This document shows positions 18,576 through 29,890 of a stretch of 64,000 bases of DNA, one piece after another; within the stretch, counting starts at the first letter, position 1, and the number at the start of each line of letters is the position of its first letter. Below the pieces are notes generated by a model that ran no database searches, was not told the DNA's origin, and was given only the letters and a program-made list of their open reading frames with translations. The stretch comes from Prochlorococcus marinus XMU1406 (GTDB lineage Bacteria > Cyanobacteriota > Cyanobacteriia > PCC-6307 > Cyanobiaceae). The stretch spans positions 434,001 through 498,000 of the forward strand of contig NZ_JAAORG010000001.1 in assembly GCF_017696055.1 (NCBI RefSeq), given 5' to 3'. The position numbers and the translations under genes were made by a program.

Positions 18576-20848
18576 AGCCGGCAAGTAATCAGTTATTAAA
18601 TATTTCCCACAAATTGGAAATTTTGCTTGATATAGGTAGTAGTAATGAAAGCTTTTACTATTTAGATGGATACAATCTTGGAGCAGATGTTGGGGATATT
18701 GTAAGTGTGAGACTAAGAGGGAGATTATTGAATGGGTTGGTGATCTCCAAAAAAAACTTTTCGAAAATTAATAAAGATGAATCAAATATTGATGGAGTAA
18801 AAAGCATAAGATATTTGTTTGTTGAAAGTATTTTGCAGAAAAAAATAATTGATGACTCTTGGAGAGAATGTATAGAGTCCCTAGCCTCTTTTTATATGGT
18901 TAGTAATTTGAAAATGTTTAAAACGGCATTTCCTCCTGGCTGGATTGGTAAATATAAACATTTTTCTAAAGGTTTAAAAGATCAAATATGGATTGAAACT
19001 AAAAAAGAATTTGATATTAAGAAAAATGGATTAACTCAAAAAGAATTTTTTTTAATGAATACTTTGCCTGAAAAAGGTAATTGGCAAAGTGAATTAATAA
19101 AGTCTGGTTTTAATTACACCCTAATTAACTCAATGGTCAGTAAAAATTACCTCCTTAAATCTAAAAGAAAAAAAAATTTAAATACTAAATTAAATTCCTT
19201 TTTAAATGATCATAGTCCAACGAAAAAACCAAATCTTACAAATGAGCAAAAAATTGCATTTCAAGAATTTCAAACAATGAAACCAGGAGATGCTTTACTT
19301 CTATGGGGAGAAACAGGTTCAGGTAAAACAGAAGTTTATATGAGAATTGCTGAAGATCAATTTCTTAAGAAAAAAAGTTGTTTGATACTAGCCCCAGAAA
19401 TTGGATTAATTCCTCAACTTATTGATAGGTTTAGTCGGCGATTTAATAATGTCGTTTACGAATATCATAGTAACTGTTCTCCCAATCATAGAACTGTAGT
19501 TTGGAAGACAATTATTAATGCTAATGAACCTTTAATAGTAATAGGAACAAGGTCCGCAGTTTTTCTTCCAATTAAAAATCTTGGATTAATAATAATGGAT
19601 GAAGAACATGATAATTCTTATAAACAAGATAGTCCTATGCCTTGTTATGACGCAAGAGAGATCGCTATTGAAATAGTAAAAAGGAATTCTGCAAAGTTAA
19701 TTTTTGGGAGTGCAACCCCATCAATGAAGACTTGGAAAAAGTGTGTTTTTGAAAAAAATTTTAAATTGGTAAGAATGATTCAAAGGATATCCAGTCATGA
19801 GATCCCTGAAATAAGCATTATTGATATGCGGGATGAGTTCAAGAAGGGAAATATGAAAATTTTTTCCAATGAATTATTACAATTGCTTCCTCAACTACGC
19901 TTAAAAAAAGAGCAGGCAATAATTTTGATCCCTAGGAGGGGGCATAGTGGGTTTTTAAGTTGTAGAAATTGCGGATATTTAATAAATTGCCCTAACTGTG
20001 ACGTTCCTTTATCAGTGCATCTCGGTTCACAAGGAAAAAAATGGTTAAGTTGTCATTGGTGTGATCATAAATCGAGATTGATCAATCGTTGCCCAGATTG
20101 TCATTCAACTGCCTTTAAACCTTTTGGAATAGGTACACAAAGGGTAATAGAGTTTTTAAATGAAGAATTTCCTGACTTAAGAGTACTGCGCTTTGATAGA
20201 GATACAACCTCAGTGAAGAATGGTCATAGAGATATTCTTTCAAAGTTTTCTAAAGGTGATGCTGATATTCTTGTGGGAACTCAAATGTTGGCAAAAGGGA
20301 TTGATATCCCCAATATTACTCTTTCAGTAGTTATTGCAGCAGATGGGTTGCTTCATCGCCCAGATATTTCGGCAGAAGAAAAATCATTACAATTGTTTTT
20401 GCAATTAGCTGGCAGGGCAGGCAGGGCTCAAAAAAAAGGAAAAGTAATTTTTCAAACGTATAAACCTAACCATCCAGTAATTTCGTATCTTCAGAAAAGA
20501 GATTATGAAAGATTCTTAAGTGAAAACTCGAGATTGAGAAAAGATGCTAATTTATTTCCATTTTGCACGATTTGCCTTCTTAAATTATCAGGTGAAAATT
20601 ATGAATTAACTGAGTCAATTGCAATAAAATTAGCAAAATATCTACTCAATTTTTGTGAGAAAAAGAACTGGAAATTAATTGGTCCTGCTCCTAGTTTAAT
20701 TGCTAAAGTCGGCAAAAAATTTAGATGGCAGATATTAATTCATGGTCCTGAAGGAACAAAGATACCTTTACCTGATAGATCAATAATATGGAAACTTATT
20801 CCAAAAAATGTTTTTTTAACAATTGATGTTAATCCAGCAGAGTTGTAA
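18572..20848 (+). CDS. priA: Primosomal replication restart helicase PriA
   Basis: A 758-residue superfamily 2 DNA helicase that restarts stalled forks. Motifs are Walker A GETGSGKTEVY, the Walker B DEEH box, GSATPSMKTW, and an inserted zinc domain with four Cys pairs (CRNC, CPNC, CHWC, CPDC). The late helicase motifs QMLAKGIDIP and QLAGRAGRAQ are also present. The TTG start at 18572 is the first plausible one; it overlaps the stop of the small upstream frame. It converges directly with the DUF3153-type gene. Confidence 0.95.
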   Translation: MKPASNQLLNISHKLEILLDIGSSNESFYYLDGYNLGADVGDIVSVRLRGRLLNGLVISKKNFSKINKDESNIDGVKSIRYLFVESILQKKIIDDSWRECIESLASFYMVSNLKMFKTAFPPGWIGKYKHFSKGLKDQIWIETKKEFDIKKNGLTQKEFFLMNTLPEKGNWQSELIKSGFNYTLINSMVSKNYLLKSKRKKNLNTKLNSFLNDHSPTKKPNLTNEQKIAFQEFQTMKPGDALLLWGETGSGKTEVYMRIAEDQFLKKKSCLILAPEIGLIPQLIDRFSRRFNNVVYEYHSNCSPNHRTVVWKTIINANEPLIVIGTRSAVFLPIKNLGLIIMDEEHDNSYKQDSPMPCYDAREIAIEIVKRNSAKLIFGSATPSMKTWKKCVFEKNFKLVRMIQRISSHEIPEISIIDMRDEFKKGNMKIFSNELLQLLPQLRLKKEQAIILIPRRGHSGFLSCRNCGYLINCPNCDVPLSVHLGSQGKKWLSCHWCDHKSRLINRCPDCHSTAFKPFGIGTQRVIEFLNEEFPDLRVLRFDRDTTSVKNGHRDILSKFSKGDADILVGTQMLAKGIDIPNITLSVVIAADGLLHRPDISAEEKSLQLFLQLAGRAGRAQKKGKVIFQTYKPNHPVISYLQKRDYERFLSENSRLRKDANLFPFCTICLLKLSGENYELTESIAIKLAKYLLNFCEKKNWKLIGPAPSLIAKVGKKFRWQILIHGPEGTKIPLPDRSIIWKLIPKNVFLTIDVNPAEL

Positions 20849-21958
20849 TTACTTTGATGGAAGTTGGGGTAAATCTGTACCTAATTTGAATCTATAGAAT
20901 CTTAATAAATAAGCCAATAACATAATTATTAAAATAGTAGATATCCCAATCAAAAGTTTGTTGAGGCTCCAGAAAGAAAATTCAAGACTATTTATCTGCC
21001 CTTGATTTAAATTCCAAATTATTAGATTTTTTGTGATTTCTAAATTTGAATTATTTTTATCAATAAGGGTAGCTCGATTAGGGTGAATAATTTTGAAAAT
21101 GAGTTCTAAATTATCAATACCTTGAATAGAATTTAGGTCCAAATCTAACTTGTAAAAGTATTTTTTAAAAAAAATGAAGTTTTTTTGAGAAGTATTAATT
21201 TCAATATTTGTTGACCCTCCCGCTAACTCTCCAGCTTTATTTTGGGTAATTTTAAGAACTCGCTTTGTATCTTCTAGATTGAGATTTTTATGTATCAAAG
21301 AAAAGGTTGATTCGTCTTGTTCAATTTCTGCGTCAGGAAAAATATCTTTAATCTTCTCTTCAAATTTTAATTGCCAAGGAAATTTCTTGATGTATTTACT
21401 TTCTATTACTAAATTATTGGTTATTGAATCAAGTTCACTAAGATCAAGGGTATCCTCAACTTTAACGCAGCCACTTAAAAGTGGAATTAATAATAATAGT
21501 ATTAAAAGAATGATCAGTGAAAAGCCTTTCTGAAAGGGTTTTGTTTCACCAGTTGGAGTCTCAGTTACATTAATAAATTTCTTTTTCTCCAATACTTCTC
21601 TTTTTTTACGCAGTGAGTTAAGAGATTTTCTATTTAGTGATGGAGCGCTTTCAAACTGTACGTTCCAATTTTCTGGCTTTTTAATTTCAGGAGAGTCTAT
21701 AACTTCCATCAAATATTTTGCATTTTCTCTCGTCTTATTATCGTAAGATTTTAGAAGTTCTTTACAAAAACTTTTAGCCTCCTCCTTTTTATTGATTCCA
21801 CAAAGAGCAGTAATTAAGATTGTTCTTAAATTCACTCCCTCTTTACATGACAAAGGAAATAATTCGATTAAAGGCAAAAGAAATTCAATACAGTAATGAT
21901 ACTCACCTTTAGCTAAAGCAAGTTCTACTTTTTCTAAAACTTGCTCATAAGTTTTCAT
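20849..21958 (-). CDS. DUF3153-type membrane protein with helical-repeat N-terminus
   Basis: The protein has 369 residues. Residues 1-90 are helical and resemble a TPR-like pair, then a basic linker. A hydrophobic segment at about 146-161 ends in LLSGC with Cys164, which looks exactly like a lipobox but is internal. A beta-rich DUF3153-like domain follows, and a second membrane segment lies near 335-356. The two parts look like a fusion of a cytosolic repeat domain with an ancestral lipoprotein. Function unknown. It lies three bases downstream of argB on the same strand. Confidence 0.65.
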   Translation of the reverse strand: MKTYEQVLEKVELALAKGEYHYCIEFLLPLIELFPLSCKEGVNLRTILITALCGINKKEEAKSFCKELLKSYDNKTRENAKYLMEVIDSPEIKKPENWNVQFESAPSLNRKSLNSLRKKREVLEKKKFINVTETPTGETKPFQKGFSLIILLILLLLIPLLSGCVKVEDTLDLSELDSITNNLVIESKYIKKFPWQLKFEEKIKDIFPDAEIEQDESTFSLIHKNLNLEDTKRVLKITQNKAGELAGGSTNIEINTSQKNFIFFKKYFYKLDLDLNSIQGIDNLELIFKIIHPNRATLIDKNNSNLEITKNLIIWNLNQGQINSLEFSFWSLNKLLIGISTILIIMLLAYLLRFYRFKLGTDLPQLPSK

Positions 21959-21961
21959 AGC

Positions 21962-22813
21962 TTAGGCGACTATCATTGTACCTATTCCAGAATTTGTAAA
22001 AATCTCAAGAAGTAATGAATGTTCTATTCTTCCATCAATTATATGAGCTGCTTTTACTCCTTGTGCTAGAGCTCTTATGCAGCATTCTGTCTTTGGAATC
22101 ATACCTTCAGTCACAATTTTTTTATCAATAAAATCTCTTGCCTCTTTGAGATTCGTTTTTTCAACAAGACTTTTTTTGTTATCTTTTTCTTTTAAAATCC
22201 CTTGAGTATCAGTAAGAAGAATAAGTTTTTCTGCATTTATTGCAGCAGCAATTTCTCCAGCAACAAAATCAGCATTAATATTATGGGAGATACCCTCTAA
22301 GGTTGATCCAATACTAGAAATAATAGGGATATATCCTTTAGAAATAAGAGGATCTAATATTTCAGGATTGATTTTTGTAACCTCTCCCACTAACCCATGG
22401 CTCCCATCTCCTAGTTCTCTAGATTGAATTAAGTTGCTATCAAGACCTGATATTCCCACAGCTAAGGATCCAGTTTTATTAATGCCTTTTACAATTTGTT
22501 TGTTAACTCTACCCATTAGGACCATCTCGACAATTTCCATTGTTTTTTGATCAGTAATTCTTAATCCATTTTCGAATTTAGGAGATATTTCTAATTTCTT
22601 TAACCAATTATTAATCTCGGGTCCACCTCCATGAATTACTATCGGACAAACCCCCACGGTTGATAAAAGTGCTACGTCTCTAAAAAAAGCATTTTTTAAA
22701 TTATCATCCTCCATAACAGAACCACCATACTTGATAACAATTTTTCTACCTGAGAAACTTTGTATATATGGAAGTGCTTCGCTTAATATTGATACTCTTT
22801 GAGAATCATTCAT
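21962..22813 (-). CDS. argB: Acetylglutamate kinase
   Basis: This 283-residue amino-acid kinase phosphorylates N-acetylglutamate, the second and regulated step of arginine synthesis. Landmarks are [11 protein letters not shown] near residue 25, [12 protein letters not shown] near 61 and [14 protein letters not shown] near 195. Cyanobacterial ArgB is normally controlled by arginine and the PII protein; the sequence is full length, so this control is possible but not shown. Confidence 0.97.
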   Translation of the reverse strand: MNDSQRVSILSEALPYIQSFSGRKIVIKYGGSVMEDDNLKNAFFRDVALLSTVGVCPIVIHGGGPEINNWLKKLEISPKFENGLRITDQKTMEIVEMVLMGRVNKQIVKGINKTGSLAVGISGLDSNLIQSRELGDGSHGLVGEVTKINPEILDPLISKGYIPIISSIGSTLEGISHNINADFVAGEIAAAINAEKLILLTDTQGILKEKDNKKSLVEKTNLKEARDFIDKKIVTEGMIPKTECCIRALAQGVKAAHIIDGRIEHSLLLEIFTNSGIGTMIVA

Positions 22814-22877
22814 TATTAAAAATCATTAAAACTTGATTGAATTGGGGAATTAGGTTTTTACAAATATATCCCTATAT

Positions 22878-23408
22878 TCAATAAAAGAGAATAAAATCAA
22901 ATTCTTTTTTATTATCGTCGATAATAAATTCTGATTCAAGACCTTTGACAAAAAACCTGTTTAATCTTTCTTGTTTTTCAATCCATTTCTCTAGAGGGAC
23001 AGCGTTTAATTCGAAACGCATTCTGAGACCATTTTTTTCTTCTTTTGTAATTTCTTCTATTTCTTTTAGTTGAGGGGGATTATCCTCGTCCCACAAATTT
23101 AAAGATTCTAATGACGATTCAAGATGAGCTTTTATCCCATACCTCCATCTTGTAACATCTTTAACTAGTGCTGTTAATTCTTTTGGTCTGTTAAATTTAT
23201 TTGTCGCAAAATTTATCTTGTCACACAACTCTACAGGAGGTATTTCGGAAGTCTTTAAACCTAATCCAATAAGAAAAATAGGTACTCCATAAAAAAAGGT
23301 AGGTACACTTAAATTTACTGAGTCTGTAAAATAAGCAGTCATTCCAACAAAAGCTAATATACCCCCAGCGGTTACGATTAAGTTTCCAGGCGATAAATAT
23401 TTCTTCAT
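22878..23408 (-). CDS. DUF2854 membrane-anchored protein
   Basis: A 176-residue protein with two hydrophobic segments near the N-terminus (LIVTAGGILAFVGMTAYF and FFYGVPIFLIGLGLK) followed by a charged soluble region with VTRWRYGIKAHLESSLE. This layout matches the DUF2854 family of cyanobacteria and plant plastids. The role is unknown. It precedes argB by 64 bases on the same strand. Confidence 0.7.
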   Translation of the reverse strand: MKKYLSPGNLIVTAGGILAFVGMTAYFTDSVNLSVPTFFYGVPIFLIGLGLKTSEIPPVELCDKINFATNKFNRPKELTALVKDVTRWRYGIKAHLESSLESLNLWDEDNPPQLKEIEEITKEEKNGLRMRFELNAVPLEKWIEKQERLNRFFVKGLESEFIIDDNKKEFDFILFY

Positions 23409-23448
23409 TTTAATTTAGTAGAATGAGTTAAATGTGCTAATAAGTATT

Positions 23449-23631
23449 ATGCAAGATCCTAATACTGCAAATCAAGGAGATTTAATTTTTAAACTTGATC
23501 AAGATAGAGCATGGCTTTTAGAAAATCTTGATAAGGGTAAATGGCCAGAAATTAGAAGCGAACTTGCCGCGCTTGAAAGAAAAATAAGCAAACTAATTAT
23601 AAGTGTTCAAGAAAATAATGTTGATATTTGA
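23449..23631 (+). CDS. Small conserved protein, unknown
   Basis: About 60 residues from the ATG at 23449; the frame also has a GTG at 23434, but MQDPNTANQGDLIF is the better start. The protein is helical and charged, with KLDQDRAWLLENLDKGKWPE and SELAALERKISKL, and has no membrane segment. It ends one base before the convergent ssb stop. No function can be assigned. Confidence 0.55.
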   Translation: MQDPNTANQGDLIFKLDQDRAWLLENLDKGKWPEIRSELAALERKISKLIISVQENNVDI

Positions 23632-23632
23632 T

Positions 23633-24058
23633 TTAAAAAGGTATTTCGTCTACTTCGGGTACTAAGGGTGAACTATCCCAACTAGATTTTTTGTTGCTTT
23701 CTTTATTTTCAAATGACTCATTATTTTCTTTTTTATCAGACTTCATAAAGTCAACTGGCGATATTTGATGAATCTTTGAAGCTGTTAGTTCTGGTTGCTT
23801 TTCTTTTGTTCCGTCTTTTCTAGTGACAGAATTCATCTTTAAACGTCCCTCAATAACAATATTTTGCCCCTCCTTTAGTTGATCTACCATTTCTTGGGCA
23901 ATATTGCCCCATCCTATGATTTTGAGATCTCTGGTTGGATCTTCACTACGTAATCCTTTAAAATTAACAATCATTTCTGCAATTGGAGTTTGGTTTTCTT
24001 TGGTATACCTCATTTGGGGAGCGCTATTAATTACCGCCTGAATTAAACAATGATTCAT
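23633..24058 (-). CDS. ssb: Single-stranded DNA-binding protein
   Basis: The 141-residue protein has an OB-fold core at about 1-100 (QMRYTKENQTPIAEM, LKIIGWGNIAQEM, VIEGRLKMNSV) of the divergent cyanobacterial Ssb type. A flexible Ser/Asn/Lys-rich linker follows. It ends DEIPF, the acidic, Phe-terminated tip that recruits replication and repair partners such as PriA, encoded in this window. Only residues close to the canonical DDIPF tip differ. Confidence 0.9.
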   Translation of the reverse strand: MNHCLIQAVINSAPQMRYTKENQTPIAEMIVNFKGLRSEDPTRDLKIIGWGNIAQEMVDQLKEGQNIVIEGRLKMNSVTRKDGTKEKQPELTASKIHQISPVDFMKSDKKENNESFENKESNKKSSWDSSPLVPEVDEIPF

Positions 24059-24086
24059 TACTTACTATTTAATTAAAGACATACTG

Positions 24087-24887
24087 ATGCAGAATCAAGA
24101 AAAATGCCACGAAAATGTTTGGATCCTATCAGGAACTTCGGATGGACCTGTAATAGCTAATAAGCTTCTTCAACTTAATTACTCAGTTTTTGCAAGTGTT
24201 TTAACTTATAAAGCAGGGCAAGCTTATATTGAAAATCCAAAGTTACATATCATTACGGGTAAATTAAATAATAAAGATGAAATAATTAATTTCATAAAAA
24301 AAAATCAAATCAAATGCGTTGTCGATGCCACTCATCCGTTTGCCGTGATAATTTCTAAAAATCTTAATAATGCATGTAAGGAGATTAATATACCTCTATT
24401 ACTATTTGAGAGGAAATCTCTAATAAATAACAATAATAATTTTTTTTATATTGATGATTTAGAGGATATAAATAACGTTGATCTAGAAAATAAGAATATT
24501 CTTCTGGCAATAGGATCACGATTTCTTAACGATACAGCTAAATATTATATGAATTGTAAAGCAAATGTATTTACAAGGGTACTTCCAACTTATGAGAGCA
24601 TAACTAAAGCTTTTGGATCATGTATTAAAAATTCAAATATAGCGATACTTGAACCGAGTAAAAATAATGAAATCATTTTAGAAAAAAAACTTTGTGATTT
24701 TTGGGAGATAGATTATGTTCTATGCAGAGAATCTGGAAGTTATTCTCAGAAAAACTGGGAGAGTATAGTTTCTGGAAGTAAAATGAAGTTGTTTTTGGTT
24801 AAAAGGCCGAAAGTTAAAAATGATTATTCTTACTCTTTTAATCAATACCATAATTTGATAAATCACATAATTAAAAAAAAATATTGA
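24087..24887 (+). CDS. cobK: Precorrin-6A reductase
   Basis: The 266-residue protein opens with WILSGTSDGPVIANKL and carries VDATHPFAVIISKN near residue 80, both typical of CobK/CbiJ. It reduces the corrin ring precursor with NADPH. Together with CobO at 41132-41824 it shows that the organism makes its own cobamide. It is followed by cutA 13 bases downstream. Confidence 0.92.
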   Translation: MQNQEKCHENVWILSGTSDGPVIANKLLQLNYSVFASVLTYKAGQAYIENPKLHIITGKLNNKDEIINFIKKNQIKCVVDATHPFAVIISKNLNNACKEINIPLLLFERKSLINNNNNFFYIDDLEDINNVDLENKNILLAIGSRFLNDTAKYYMNCKANVFTRVLPTYESITKAFGSCIKNSNIAILEPSKNNEIILEKKLCDFWEIDYVLCRESGSYSQKNWESIVSGSKMKLFLVKRPKVKNDYSYSFNQYHNLINHIIKKKY

Positions 24888-24900
24888 TGTTTAATTCATT

Positions 24901-25206
24901 ATGGAACTATTAGTTATGATCACAACTGAATCAAGTAGAGCAAATGCTTTGCGAATGGCTAAATTACTAATACAAAATAAACTTGCAGCTTGTGTTTCAA
25001 TAAAGCAAATTTTTTCAATTTATAAGTGGGATGATGATATTGAGGAAACTAAAGAGTTTGAAATTACAATAAAAAGTAAACCAGAATTTAAAGATTATTT
25101 AATTGAGTTCTTAAATAAAATTTCTACATATGATGTCCCACAAATTATTTACAAAAAATACTATTCTGAGATGAAATATTATGATTGGATCAACAAGACT
25201 ATTTGA
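24901..25206 (+). CDS. cutA: CutA1 divalent-ion tolerance protein
   Basis: At 101 residues it has the standard CutA length. Landmarks are LAACVSIK, FSIYKWDDDIEETKEFEI and YDVPQIIY. CutA is a ferredoxin-like trimer linked to copper tolerance in E. coli, though its role in photosynthetic organisms is uncertain. It abuts the stop of the convergent PfkB gene with no spacer. Confidence 0.93.
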   Translation: MELLVMITTESSRANALRMAKLLIQNKLAACVSIKQIFSIYKWDDDIEETKEFEITIKSKPEFKDYLIEFLNKISTYDVPQIIYKKYYSEMKYYDWINKTI

Positions 25207-26217
25207 TTAAATTTCTATTATTAACTTTCTAAGATCGATATTAGATCTAGATCCTAATTGTGTAATTATTTGCCCGGCACAAATTGAACCTATCTTTCCG
25301 CATTTTTTTAGGGGATAATTTTTTATTAATCCATGAATAAATCCTCCTGCATAAATATCTCCCGCCCCGGTTGTATCAATAATCTTGCCTTTTGTAATTG
25401 ACTTAATTACTTCGATATCATTTTTGTTAATTATGAGAGAACCATTGCTACCTAAAGTTACTACGACTAATTCGCATAAGGAAGACAGGTCTCCTTGACA
25501 ATTTGCTAATTTATCCTTTTTAAATAGACTCAACACCTCGGATTCATTACAAAAAACTATATCTACATAATTATCAATTAATTCCAAGAAACTGTCTCGG
25601 TGTCTATCTACACAAAATGAATCAGACAATGAAAGAATTATTTTTGTATTAGATTGTTTTGCAATTTGAGCTGCTTTAAGAAAAGCATTTTTGGCTAATT
25701 CGCTGTCCCATAAATACCCTTCTAAATACAAGTATTTACTTTCTTTGAGTACACTAAAATCTATGTCTTTCGGTTCAAACTCTATAGATGCTCCTAGATA
25801 AGTGCACATAGTTCTTTGTGCATCCGGTGTAACCAAAATGATTGAATGAGCTGTTGAAGCACCTTCAATAGTTGGTGGAGTATTGAATATAGTTTTACTT
25901 TTTTTAATATCGTCAGAAAAAAAATTCCCAAATTGATCATTTTTCACCCTTCCAATAAACTGAACATGATTACCTAATTCTGCTAAGCAAACAACTGTAT
26001 TTGCTGAGGATCCCCCTGATATTTGTTTGATCACTTTGCAATTTTCTAACAATCTCTGAGATTCATTAGAATTTATGAGATTCATTGATCCTTTATCCAG
26101 ATTATTTATCTCAAGAAACTTATCTTCAATATTTACAATAATATCTACTATTGCGTTGCCCAGACCAATGAGATCAAACTTTTTATTATGTTCAAAATGT
26201 CTAAAGGATCCCTTCAT
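25207..26217 (-). CDS. PfkB-family sugar/nucleoside kinase (adenosine kinase-like)
   Basis: A 336-residue ribokinase-fold enzyme. GGSSANTVVCLAELG near residue 68 matches the substrate-binding Gly-Gly motif and DTTGAGDIYAGGF near 283 contains the catalytic Asp and anion hole. Cyanobacterial members are usually annotated as adenosine kinase or generic carbohydrate kinase; the substrate is not fixed by sequence. It lies 15 bases downstream of purA on the same strand, which would suit a purine role. Confidence 0.82.
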   Translation of the reverse strand: MKGSFRHFEHNKKFDLIGLGNAIVDIIVNIEDKFLEINNLDKGSMNLINSNESQRLLENCKVIKQISGGSSANTVVCLAELGNHVQFIGRVKNDQFGNFFSDDIKKSKTIFNTPPTIEGASTAHSIILVTPDAQRTMCTYLGASIEFEPKDIDFSVLKESKYLYLEGYLWDSELAKNAFLKAAQIAKQSNTKIILSLSDSFCVDRHRDSFLELIDNYVDIVFCNESEVLSLFKKDKLANCQGDLSSLCELVVVTLGSNGSLIINKNDIEVIKSITKGKIIDTTGAGDIYAGGFIHGLIKNYPLKKCGKIGSICAGQIITQLGSRSNIDLRKLIIEI

Positions 26218-26232
26218 TTATTTGAAACTAAA

Positions 26233-27597
<1,365 letters not shown>

Positions 27598-27624
27598 TTA
27601 CTATTAAAAAGTAAATGAATTGTA

Positions 27625-28062
27625 TCAACTTTCTCTTAGGACCATTTTTTCAGCAAGAGAAAATTCTTTCGTTAAACGCTCCTTAAGTTTATCTGGTAAA
27701 GGTCTAGTTGCAAAGTTTTTGTAATGACCTGCCATAGCATTTAATGCTGTTTGCATGGTGGTAAATGATTGAGTTTTATTGACCATCCCTCTATTCCTGT
27801 ATCTGGAGATATAGTCAGTTATAAGTGTAAGAGCCTCACTTCTTACTTCATCTTTATTTGGTGAATCTTTTGGAGTATCAACTGCTGTTTGTAATACTTT
27901 AACGACTGAAATTGTATCTTTTGTATAGTCACCTGTCATAGAGGTTTTTGCAGCTATGGAAGGAGAACTAAATAGTGTAAAAACAACAATTAAGGATATT
28001 GAAAAAGATATAGTTTTAGTAAGATTTTTTAAAAATAATTTTGATGTCCATTTCAGTAACAT
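27625..28062 (-). CDS. psb27: Photosystem II assembly/repair protein Psb27
   Basis: The 145-residue protein has an N-terminal export signal (residues about 15-38, ending SSPSIAAK) and then the four-helix Psb27 domain with TGDYTKDTISVVKVLQ, YISRYRN and MAGHYKNFATRPLP. It binds CP43 on the lumenal side of immature photosystem II. No Cys is present near the cleavage site, so the usual cyanobacterial lipid anchor seems absent. It lies 25 bases downstream of proS on the same strand. Confidence 0.92.
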   Translation of the reverse strand: MLLKWTSKLFLKNLTKTISFSISLIVVFTLFSSPSIAAKTSMTGDYTKDTISVVKVLQTAVDTPKDSPNKDEVRSEALTLITDYISRYRNRGMVNKTQSFTTMQTALNAMAGHYKNFATRPLPDKLKERLTKEFSLAEKMVLRES

Positions 28063-28087
28063 AACTTAGCTCCCAAAAAAATAAGAC

Positions 28088-29890
28088 TTAAGATTTTCCA
28101 TTGTACATTATTTCTGATTCGGAAATAAATGTTTCCAACAATTTATCAGTACTAATTTTAAACTTAGTATTGTTTGTTCTGCATAAAAGTTCTACTTCTT
28201 TATTGACAGAATCTCTGCCAATAATTATCTGAAAAGGAATACCAATTAATTCCGCATCTTTAAATTTAACGCCAGCTCTATCGTTTCTATCATCAAGAAG
28301 GACATCAATTTTATTAATTAAAAAGTTGTTATAGATTTGCTCAGTAAGATCACTTTGAAAAGGATCTTTTAGGTTTGTTGGAATAATAACAACCTCAAAA
28401 GGAGAAATCTGGATAGGCCAACAAATTCCCTTTTGATCATGATTCTGTTCGATAGCAGCTTGAGCTATTCTTGTCACTCCAATTCCATAACAACCCATCC
28501 ATAAATTTTTTAACTGACCATCCTTATCAGAGAACTTTGCATTTAATTTTTCACTATATTTTTGACCTAGTTGGAAAATATGTCCAATCTCGATGCCTTT
28601 TTTTTCTTTAAGTTCCTCATTATTATCAATACTTATTTTGTCTCCTTTTTTGGCATTCCTGATATCCCCAATTAGATAATCTTTCGAAGCAAAAGAAAAC
28701 TCTTGAAAAACTTTATGGAAATTAACTTTATTTCCACCACTTACAAACCTTGAAAGGCTACTTGCAGAACAGTCAATTACTCTGGTCCATTTTTTGTCCC
28801 AATTAGAACTAGCTTTAATAGTTGTATTATCTAAATCTGGCCCGATAAAACCTAAGGGAAAATTAATTAAATTTTTTTCGATAGTATTTTTATCTTCAAT
28901 CTTTTTAAGATTAAGGAGATTAAACTTATGAAGTTTATTTATTAAGTTAAAAAGCTTTACTTCATTAATGTGTTGATCGCCTCTTATGCATGCAAGAATT
29001 GGGAACTCAAATTTACCTTCGAACTGTGCAAGGAACACTACTACTTTAATAATCTGACTAGGGTCTAAATTATTATTATCGCAAACTTCGAGGATTGTTT
29101 TCTGTTGAGGTGTTTCCAACCACTCTGCAATATTGTCTTTTAGTGGAATAGGTTGAGAGGGTAGAGAAATAGCTTTTTCAATATTTGCAGCATAAGAACC
29201 ACTTTGAGTAAACAAAATGGAATCTTCCCCAGCATCAGCAGTGACCATGAATTCTTTAGAGGAGGCACCTCCAATTGCTCCACTATCAGCTTCAACTCCT
29301 ACTGTCTGCAGTCCACAAGATTTAAAAATATTTTCATAAGCATTGCCCACCTTCTCATAGAAAGAAGTTAAATCGTTTGCTGAAGAATGAAAAGAATAAC
29401 CATCTTTCATTATAAATTCCCTACTTCTCATCAATCCAAACCTTGGCCTTATTTCATCTCTAAATTTTGTCTGAATTTGATAAAAACATTGAGGTAATTG
29501 CTTATAAGAGTTGATTGTCTCGGATGCAATACTTGTGATCACCTCTTCGTGAGTTGGAGCCAAACCAAATTCTTTACCTTGCCTATCTTTGAGATTAAAC
29601 ATTATTCCTTCCCCTGCAGTATATCCTTCCCACCTTTCACTTTTTTTCCATAAATCTGCAGGATGCAGTTGGGGTAATAGTAATTTTGTGCAGCCAATAC
29701 TATTAAGTTCTCTCTCTATTATTGCGGATATTTTTTCAATGACTCTTAGCATTATGGGCATGTATGCATAAATACCGCTGTTAACTCTGCGAATATACCC
29801 AGCTTTTAAAAGTAATTGATGTGAAATAATCTCAGCTTCAGAAGGTGTGTCACGAAGTGTCCCCAGAGGAAATGAGGTTGTCACGCGCAT
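28088..29890 (-). CDS. proS: Prolyl-tRNA synthetase, bacterial type
   Basis: A 600-residue class II aminoacyl-tRNA synthetase. Class II motifs are visible as GYIRRVNSGIYAYMPIMLR, FRDEIRPRFGLMRSREFIMKDGYSFH (motif 2) and GCYGIGVTRIAQAAIEQ (motif 3). The central insertion with VGVEADSGAIGGASSKEF is the bacterial-type editing domain. A C-terminal anticodon-binding domain completes it. Length and start are normal. Confidence 0.97.
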   Translation of the reverse strand: MRVTTSFPLGTLRDTPSEAEIISHQLLLKAGYIRRVNSGIYAYMPIMLRVIEKISAIIERELNSIGCTKLLLPQLHPADLWKKSERWEGYTAGEGIMFNLKDRQGKEFGLAPTHEEVITSIASETINSYKQLPQCFYQIQTKFRDEIRPRFGLMRSREFIMKDGYSFHSSANDLTSFYEKVGNAYENIFKSCGLQTVGVEADSGAIGGASSKEFMVTADAGEDSILFTQSGSYAANIEKAISLPSQPIPLKDNIAEWLETPQQKTILEVCDNNNLDPSQIIKVVVFLAQFEGKFEFPILACIRGDQHINEVKLFNLINKLHKFNLLNLKKIEDKNTIEKNLINFPLGFIGPDLDNTTIKASSNWDKKWTRVIDCSASSLSRFVSGGNKVNFHKVFQEFSFASKDYLIGDIRNAKKGDKISIDNNEELKEKKGIEIGHIFQLGQKYSEKLNAKFSDKDGQLKNLWMGCYGIGVTRIAQAAIEQNHDQKGICWPIQISPFEVVIIPTNLKDPFQSDLTEQIYNNFLINKIDVLLDDRNDRAGVKFKDAELIGIPFQIIIGRDSVNKEVELLCRTNNTKFKISTDKLLETFISESEIMYNGKS

